DNA of 64,000 nucleotides from Patescibacteria group bacterium (lineage in GTDB: Bacteria > Patescibacteria > ABY1 > UBA10025 > JAHIVO01), in NCBI GenBank assembly GCA_028718605.1, contig JAQULM010000001.1, forward strand, positions 408,785-472,784. Direction: 5' to 3'. The translations under genes and the position numbers were made by a program. Shown here piece by piece: positions 58,970-64,000 of the stretch; within the stretch, counting starts at the first letter, position 1, and each line of letters starts with the position of its first letter. The notes under the pieces were generated by a model. It saw only the letters and a program-made list of their open reading frames with translations, searched no databases and was not told where the DNA came from.

Positions 58970-61900
58970 TCATACCACAAAATTTATCAGCCTGCCTGGC
59001 ACAAATACTACCTTTTTCGGTTCCGTGGCGACGTACTTCCGCACTTTCGGGCTTTTCAATGCCAATGCCCTCACTTGATCTACGGTGGCATCTGGACGGG
59101 CGATGACAATATCCCGCACCTTGCCATTGACTTGTACCACGAACTTCACCTGCTCGTCCTGAACTTTCGCTTCGTCGTACAAAGGCCATTGCTCGTACAT
59201 AATGCTCTTCTGATGGCCGAGGCGTTCCCATAATTCTTCTGCGATATGCGGCGCAAAAGGTGACATTAATTTAAGGAAAATTTCAAACTCCTCTCGCTTC
59301 AATAAAGATTGCCCCTCATATGATTGCCCATTAACAACTATTACTTTTTTTATATAAGTCATCAGCTGGGCAATGGCAGTATTAAATTTAAAATTCTCTA
59401 TATCCTCGGAAATCTTTTTTATCGTTATATGCAATTGTCTCACGATACCATGATGAAGATTTTTAGCCTGTGGATTATCTTTATACCACTCAATTAAAAA
59501 TAGGCTCCACTCCCAAACTCGGTCAAGAAACCGCGTCATTCCGATTAATCCTTTTGTATTCCACGGCTTCACGTCCTCAAACGGACCCATGAACATTTCG
59601 TACATGCGCATGGCATCAGCGCCGAACTTCTTGATGACATCGTCAGGATTCACGACATTACCGCGCGATTTGGACATCTTCTGCCCGTCTTCGCCTAAGA
59701 TCAGCCCCTGGTTTTTTAATTTAATAAACGGCTCGTCGCCATTCTTTTTAACAAACTCTTTGGGTATAACCTCAATGTCGCATAAAAACTTATAAATAAA
59801 CCGCGCGTACAGCAAATGCAAAACCGCATGCTCAGCACCGCCGATGTACAGGTCGACGGGCAGCCACTGCTTCAGTTTTTCGGGGTCTGCAAGCTTTTTA
59901 TCATTGTGCGGGTCGCAGTACCGAAGCCAGTACCAGTTTGACCCTGCCCACTGGGGCATGGTGTTTGTCTCGCGCTTGGCAGGCCCGCCGCACTGCGGGC
60001 ACTTCACGTTTACCCATGTGGCAATCGCAGCAAGTGGCGACTCGCCCGTGCCGGTTGGTTTGTACTTTTTGACATTCGGAAGTTTCACGGGCAAGTGCTT
60101 TTCAGGAACGGCAACATGCCCGCACTTCTCGCAGTGCACGATCGGAATCGGTTCGCCCCAGTACCGCTGCCGGGAAAACACCCAGTCGCGGAGCTTATAA
60201 TTAACAGCGGTCTTTCCTTTCCCCTGTCTTTGTAACCATGCAGTAATAACCTTCTTGAACTCAACCGAATCCATGCCGTCGTATTTGCCGGAATTAATCA
60301 TGGTTCCCTCGCCAGTATAAGCAAACGGCACTTCCTTCCCTTCGCATATTTGCTGATAATCATACCTAAACGCTTCCTGTGTAGTTATTTCTGCGTCATG
60401 TGCGAAAATTTCCCAATAATGTTGAGTTTGCGAATAAGTCTTTGGCAAAATAACATGACGGAATTTTAGATGATATTTTTCTGCAAAAAAGGCATCCCGC
60501 TCGTCATGCGCCGGTACTGCCATAATCGCGCCAGTGCCGTATGAACGTAACACGTAGTCAGCGATCCAGATCGGAATCTTCGCGCCATTAACAGGATTAA
60601 TGGCGTATGCACCGGTAAACACGCCTGTTTTCTCTTTCGCCAAATCCGTCCGGTCAAGATCTGACTTTTTCGCGGCAGACGTTTGGTACTTTTCAACTGC
60701 CTGCTTCTGGTCCGGCGTTGTGATCGAACCCACCAGCTCATGTTCGGGCGACAGTACCATGTACGTCGCGCCGAATAACGTGTCAGGCCGTGTGGTAAAG
60801 ACGCGGATTACCGGACATAAAAGTTTGCTCAGCGCATCCTTGACCGGCTTGAGCTCAATATTGACCTCCTCATGCTCAGTTTCATCAACCGGACGTTTGT
60901 TGGTTGCGACATTGATGTACAGCGACCGCATGGGAAAATGCGGATCAACAGGCTTATGGAGCGTATCCGTTAATATAATATCTCTCCGCGCCTCAGCAAA
61001 ACGGACTGTCCCGTCAGGAGTGACCAAGGCAAAACAGTCAATCCAGTATGCATTTACTTTTCCGCCGTGCTTTTTCGCAACACTCGAATAATGCCGGATA
61101 ATGTGCTCCATGATCTGTTTTCTGGAAAGTTGCGATTCATCTTTGCCGCCGAGGGCAGTCCGCCGCACCATGGCAGGATCATGCGTTTCGCCGTCGATAT
61201 ACAAACCCGTATCAACGGCAAGAACCGGCAGTTTCGTTTTTCCGAAATACGCGCGCGCTTTAGCCTCTGCGTTCTCGCGAAGATTGCCGTCTTCATGAAC
61301 TTCAATCGTTTTTATATGCTCATCCGCAGGTGTTACCAGATCGGGCGCAGTGCCGATGCTCGCAAGAAGTTTTTTAAATCGCACCACCTTGCTCGGATTC
61401 GTTGTCGCGGCCAAAACCCTCGGGTGCGGTGCAACCGAAAAATCAACTTCAGCGCCCTCGCTTCTGCCAATCCAATTCTTCTGGAGCAATTTGATGTTCT
61501 CCGGCCAGTCGAGCTTGTCCAATCCGTGCAAAAGCCGCTCGATATACCGCTCATCGGTAATCTTAACGAGCCACTGCTTGATGCTCTTTTTCGTCACCTC
61601 GGTGCCGCACCGCTCGCATGTGCCGGCAACAACCTCCTCATTCGCCAATCCGGTCTTGCATGACGGGCACCAGTTGATCGGCGCATATGATTCGTATGCA
61701 AGGCCATGTTTGAATAACTGTAAAAAAATCCACTGCGTCCACTGGTAGTATGACGGGTCAGAAGTAATAACCTCGCGATCCCAGTCATACGAAAAACCCA
61801 GGGATTTGATCTGCTTGCGCATGTTCCGTATGTTTTTCGCTGTCGTAACGGCAGGGTGCGTCCCTGTTTTAATCGCGTAATTCTCCGCGGGCAAACCGAA

Positions 61901-62146
61901 TGAGTCGAAACCCATCGGATGCAGGACGGGAAACCCCTTCATGCGGAAATACCTTGAAACGATGTCCGATGCGGTATAACCCTCCGGATGGCCGACGTGG
62001 AGCCCCTGGGCTGACGGGTATGGAAACATGTCGAGCACATACCGCTTGTCAGGTCCAGCGGCGCCCGGAGCGGCAAACAGTTTCTCCTCGTTCCACCGGC
62101 GCTGCCATTTGCGCTCTATCTTTGCATGGTTATATTTTTCTCGCAT
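58970..62146 (-). CDS. leuS: Leucyl-tRNA synthetase with an inserted RdgB/HAM1-like domain
   Basis: The 1058-residue protein is about 200 residues longer than typical LeuRS. The class Ia catalytic parts are complete: HVGHP (50-54, the HIGH site), the zinc-like Cys knot NWCPSCKTGL and CERCG near 158-180, the CP1 editing motif TTRPDTLFGATYMV (451-464) and KMSKS in GQKMSKSRGN. The region between WIGRSEGAEVDFSV (225-238) and IRVFTTRPD (447-455), normally a few residues, holds a 205-residue insertion described separately. The editing domain itself (with the GTGAIMAVPAHDERD block) continues after the insertion. The reading frame is intact throughout. It is the first gene of the leuS-tsaC-MFS-rsmA unit. 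Confidence 0.95.
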   Translation of the reverse strand: MREKYNHAKIERKWQRRWNEEKLFAAPGAAGPDKRYVLDMFPYPSAQGLHVGHPEGYTASDIVSRYFRMKGFPVLHPMGFDSFGLPAENYAIKTGTHPAVTTAKNIRNMRKQIKSLGFSYDWDREVITSDPSYYQWTQWIFLQLFKHGLAYESYAPINWCPSCKTGLANEEVVAGTCERCGTEVTKKSIKQWLVKITDERYIERLLHGLDKLDWPENIKLLQKNWIGRSEGAEVDFSVAPHPRVLAATTNPSKVVRFKKLLASIGTAPDLVTPADEHIKTIEVHEDGNLRENAEAKARAYFGKTKLPVLAVDTGLYIDGETHDPAMVRRTALGGKDESQLSRKQIMEHIIRHYSSVAKKHGGKVNAYWIDCFALVTPDGTVRFAEARRDIILTDTLHKPVDPHFPMRSLYINVATNKRPVDETEHEEVNIELKPVKDALSKLLCPVIRVFTTRPDTLFGATYMVLSPEHELVGSITTPDQKQAVEKYQTSAAKKSDLDRTDLAKEKTGVFTGAYAINPVNGAKIPIWIADYVLRSYGTGAIMAVPAHDERDAFFAEKYHLKFRHVILPKTYSQTQHYWEIFAHDAEITTQEAFRYDYQQICEGKEVPFAYTGEGTMINSGKYDGMDSVEFKKVITAWLQRQGKGKTAVNYKLRDWVFSRQRYWGEPIPIVHCEKCGHVAVPEKHLPVKLPNVKKYKPTGTGESPLAAIATWVNVKCPQCGGPAKRETNTMPQWAGSNWYWLRYCDPHNDKKLADPEKLKQWLPVDLYIGGAEHAVLHLLYARFIYKFLCDIEVIPKEFVKKNGDEPFIKLKNQGLILGEDGQKMSKSRGNVVNPDDVIKKFGADAMRMYEMFMGPFEDVKPWNTKGLIGMTRFLDRVWEWSLFLIEWYKDNPQAKNLHHGIVRQLHITIKKISEDIENFKFNTAIAQLMTYIKKVIVVNGQSYEGQSLLKREEFEIFLKLMSPFAPHIAEELWERLGHQKSIMYEQWPLYDEAKVQDEQVKFVVQVNGKVRDIVIARPDATVDQVRALALKSPKVRKYVATEPKKVVFVPGRLINFVV
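60817..61429 (-). other. RdgB/HAM1-like ITPase domain inserted in LeuRS
   Basis: Residues about 240-444 of LeuRS match the RdgB/HAM1 family of house-cleaning NTP pyrophosphatases in order. VLAATTNPSK (244-253) corresponds to the T/S-x-N-x-x-K nucleotide motif; ENAEAKARAY (291-300) to the conserved ENAxxKA block; LPVLAVDTGLYIDG (306-319) to LPxxADDSGL; the CFALVTPDG strand, and a closing DPHFP...LKPVKDALSKLL segment correspond to the C-terminal part. The family hydrolyses ITP, XTP and dITP to monophosphates. One change is visible: the first Asp of the ADDSG motif is Val (AVDTG), and the segment corresponding to SHR near the C-terminus is not clear, so activity is uncertain. Confidence 0.8.
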
Positions 62147-62156
62147 AGGTACACTA

Positions 62157-62186
62157 ATACTATCACTCCGGGGGGTTCATTTTCAA
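62157..62186 (-). promoter_or_regulatory. Promoter of leuS
   Basis: Minus strand: TTGAAA (62186-62181), 18-nt spacer, TAGTAT (62162-62157), 11 nt before the ATG. Confidence 0.45.
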
Positions 62187-62238
62187 GGGACAAAAACTTC
62201 GTCCGAACGAGTATATGATGGTGTCTTACGGCCGGCGC

Positions 62239-62267
62239 TTGACGCATGCCGTATGCCGTGATACTCT
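62239..62267 (+). promoter_or_regulatory. Promoter for the peptidase gene
   Basis: TTGACG (62239-62244), 17-nt spacer, TACTCT (62262-62267). The start would lie about 40 nt before the ATG at 62313 and 130 nt before the GTG at 62405. Confidence 0.4.
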
Positions 62268-62404
62268 TTGTACTGTTTCACATTTCTACTCTACGCAGTA
62301 TGTTTCGATAGTATGATGCGTAGATTTTTAAATACCTAACCACCACCAATATTTCAGTACGGATCAAATCATTCTTAATCGGTATTCTCCTCGGGACGCT
62401 GAAA

Positions 62405-63682
62405 GTGATTATCACAATCGGGAGCGTGATTGAATCAATCCTAGCGGGCATCGTGAAGCCGCTCCGTGGGATTGCCCGGTTTATATTCCAGCACAACCTG
62501 GTTCCGCTCTACCGCGTATACTTAAATGCAAAAAAGGTTTTCGCCACAATCTTTGCGCCGGCGAAAAACAAAATCATATACCCGCTCCTCAGCAAATCGA
62601 CGATCCACGTTGTTATCGCGGTACTCGCGGTAGCCGTCATCGCAAACAACGTATTCGTCAAAGAAACTCGCGCAGAAGAATTTGGCCAGAAAACAATCCT
62701 CGCATCCATGATAACCGATACCCAGGATGCTGATATTGTCGAAGGCGCAATTACGGCCCAGGTGAAGGAAGCGAACTACTATCGCGACTCAGGCGTTGTA
62801 CCGCTCGTCGGGCAATTCTCGCTCGACCAAACAATCACTGGCGGAGAAGGGAACGACGAAATTCTCACGTCAGAAAGCAGTGCTGCGGTCGTGAAGCCCA
62901 ACATCGCCCAGACGAAAATCGGCCAACGCCCCCGCGAACAAGTCGTATACTATATCGTTGAAGGAGGCGATACCGTCAGCTCAATCGCTCAAAAATTCGG
63001 GATCTCAACGAATACGATCCTCTGGGAAAATAAGCTCGGGCCACGGGATTACATCAAGCCGGGGAACAAACTTACGATTCTTCCTGCTTCAGGCGTTTCC
63101 CACCAGGTGCAGTCCGGAGATACCGTGGATAAAATTGCGAAAAAATACAAAGTTGACGCAAACTCAATCCTGGAATACAACAAGCTTGCCGACGCCTCTG
63201 CCATTGAAAAGGACCAAATTCTACTCATCCCGGGAGGCACGATTGAAGCGCCAGTCGTTGTACCGTCGAACAATTATGGATCAACGCAATACAGCGGCAG
63301 CATCCCGGCAAACGCCACTCCGAGCGGAACGAAGCTGCAGTGGCCGACAACCGGGCATAAGATAAACCAGTATTACAAGTGGCGCCACCTCGCAATCGAC
63401 ATCGGTGGTAACTATAGCTCACCGCTCTATGCGGCAGATGACGGCCGTGTTGAAGCGTCTGGCTGGGGAACCGGCTATGGAAACCGCGTCATTGTCAACC
63501 ATGGAAATGGGATAAAAACACTATATGCCCACGCGTCAAAACTCTTTGTCAACGTTGGTGACTCAGTCAAGCGCGGCCAAACAATCGGCATGATGGGATG
63601 CACCGGGTGGTGCACCGGCCCCCATATACACTTCGAGGTGATCGTCAACGGAAGCAAAGTCAACCCGCTTTCCTATCTTTAG
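62405..63682 (+). CDS. LysM-domain M23 peptidase (cell-wall hydrolase)
   Basis: The 425-residue protein has a membrane helix near residues 58-80, two LysM repeats (VEGGDTVSSIAQKFGI and VQSGDTVDKIAKKYKV, about 180-275) that bind peptidoglycan, and a C-terminal M23 endopeptidase domain with the zinc ligands in HLAIDIGG and GPHIHFEV. It would cut peptide cross-bridges outside the cell. The frame starts with GTG at 62405, but it is open back to 62324 and reads like protein there; one base short of an in-frame link to ATG at 62313 (see findings). A minus-strand terminator follows. It is divergent from leuS. Confidence 0.88.
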   Translation: MIITIGSVIESILAGIVKPLRGIARFIFQHNLVPLYRVYLNAKKVFATIFAPAKNKIIYPLLSKSTIHVVIAVLAVAVIANNVFVKETRAEEFGQKTILASMITDTQDADIVEGAITAQVKEANYYRDSGVVPLVGQFSLDQTITGGEGNDEILTSESSAAVVKPNIAQTKIGQRPREQVVYYIVEGGDTVSSIAQKFGISTNTILWENKLGPRDYIKPGNKLTILPASGVSHQVQSGDTVDKIAKKYKVDANSILEYNKLADASAIEKDQILLIPGGTIEAPVVVPSNNYGSTQYSGSIPANATPSGTKLQWPTTGHKINQYYKWRHLAIDIGGNYSSPLYAADDGRVEASGWGTGYGNRVIVNHGNGIKTLYAHASKLFVNVGDSVKRGQTIGMMGCTGWCTGPHIHFEVIVNGSKVNPLSYL

Positions 63683-63709
63683 TCGGTAACACAATAATTT
63701 TTTTGAAAA

Positions 63710-63737
63710 AACAGGCCCTCCCTCTGGAGGGCCTGTT
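63710..63737 (-). terminator. Terminator of the response-regulator gene
   Basis: Perfect hairpin AACAGGCCCTCC / GGAGGGCCTGTT, followed on the minus strand by a T-run of six within TGTTTTTTC. It may also help to end the plus-strand peptidase transcript. Confidence 0.85.
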
Positions 63738-63776
63738 CATATGTATCAGTACAATAAACGCTTGTTCAGCGCCAGG

Positions 63777-64000
63777 CTATTTCCGCGTCGCGATCGTACT
63801 CCTGATCTTTTCAATTATTTCATCGATTGTGAAATTCGATTTGATCAGATAATCATCCGCACCCAGCGCCCGCCCCTTTTCAACATCGGCTTCTTGGCCT
63901 AAATTTGAAAGTAAAATAATAGGGATCTTCGCGACATCCATCCGCACATTCGTTCGGACCCTCTTCAAGATCTCAAATCCGTCAATTCCCGGCAGGATGA
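63777..64000 (-). CDS. Response regulator receiver domain, C-terminal part (cut by window edge)
   Basis: Only the last 74 codons are inside the window. They carry the second half of a CheY-like receiver: LPGIDGFEIL after the phospho-acceptor Asp position, PIILLSNLGQ with the conserved Ser in the Thr/Ser place, and the invariant Lys in DDYLIKS. The protein ends shortly after the receiver domain, so it is a single-domain regulator unless an output domain precedes the receiver, which is unusual. It is followed by a strong terminator. No histidine kinase is in the window. Confidence 0.85.
   Translation of the reverse strand, partial: ILPGIDGFEILKRVRTNVRMDVAKIPIILLSNLGQEADVEKGRALGADDYLIKSNFTIDEIIEKIRSTIATRK

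Noticed and set aside
60817..61429. LeuRS insertion as an assembly fusion or frameshift artefact
   Set aside because: The frame is intact on both sides, the host protein resumes exactly at the editing motif, and the insert is a complete domain with motifs in order. Reads were not available to prove it.
62313..62335. Programmed -1 frameshift at the start of the peptidase gene
   Set aside because: The site ATTTTTA does not meet the X-XXY-YYZ rule in the P site and there is no clear downstream structure; a homopolymer length difference explains the case more simply.
1..64000. Recoded UGA (genetic code 25)
   Set aside because: TGA ends many genes in ATGA overlaps and the predicted proteins have normal ends at TGA.
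1..64000. Insertion sequences or transposases
   Set aside because: No transposase-like protein or long terminal repeat pair was found apart from the short inverted repeat at the tRNA-Arg gene.

Overview
The window is bacterial and gene-dense, and it looks like a Candidate Phyla Radiation (Patescibacteria) genome, probably a Parcubacteria-like lineage. The grounds are a chromosomal type IV secretion/pilus-like apparatus built from short pilin-module proteins, lipid-anchor-free membrane proteins with Asn/Thr-rich linkers, a PrgI-type membrane protein, a VirB6-like protein with a huge soluble tail, a 3589-residue secreted Cys-rich protein, and many short-leader or Shine-Dalgarno-poor genes. TGA is used repeatedly as a stop (several ATGA start/stop overlaps), so the recoded-UGA lineages (Gracilibacteria, Absconditabacteria) are excluded. 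No taxonomic marker search could be run.

Layout. 1-2700: a Na+/Ca2+ exchanger-type transporter, tRNA-Ser(UGA), a small membrane protein, and an unusual tRNA-Arg locus in which an intact gene sits inside a perfect inverted repeat and is flanked by partial copies of itself. 2767-6900: a small unknown gene, recG and radA. 6964-17085 (minus strand): the first half of a type IV secretion-like machine (transglycosylase-pilin fusion, propeller protein, pilin-like protein, NTF2/VirB8-like protein, VirB4 ATPase, separate VirB4 N-terminal domain, PrgI protein, proline-rich protein). Its promoter-proximal gene is a stand-alone ATP-grasp domain of the PEP synthase/PPDK family. 17284-21203 (plus strand): a membrane protein and three histidine-phosphatase-like genes, two with an identical hairpin/Shine-Dalgarno leader. 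21266-34680 (mostly minus strand): a cluster of six full-length paralogues plus one truncated copy, each a divergent helical domain followed by a phosphohistidine swivel domain, interleaved with two HAD-like proteins, a small degenerate ATP-grasp-like protein and a histidine phosphatase. 34781-56152 (minus strand): the second half of the secretion-like locus (a soluble paralogue, an unknown protein, the VirB6-like protein, the giant protein, and a Ca2+-motif membrane protein) behind a perfect consensus promoter. 56194-64000: rsmA, an MFS transporter, tsaC, leuS, a LysM/M23 peptidase, and the end of a response regulator.

How it may work together. The swivel paralogues have the order expected of the back two thirds of rifampicin-phosphotransferase-like dikinases (substrate domain, then catalytic His domain). 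The ATP-grasp domain that would charge the His is encoded separately. The cluster is therefore best read as a split, multi-paralogue dikinase system with its own phosphatases, lying between the two halves of the secretion apparatus. No PEP-binding TIM barrel is present, so it is not PEP synthase.

The other outstanding feature is leucyl-tRNA synthetase carrying a complete-looking ITPase (RdgB/HAM1-type) domain of about 205 residues inserted at the beginning of its CP1 editing region.
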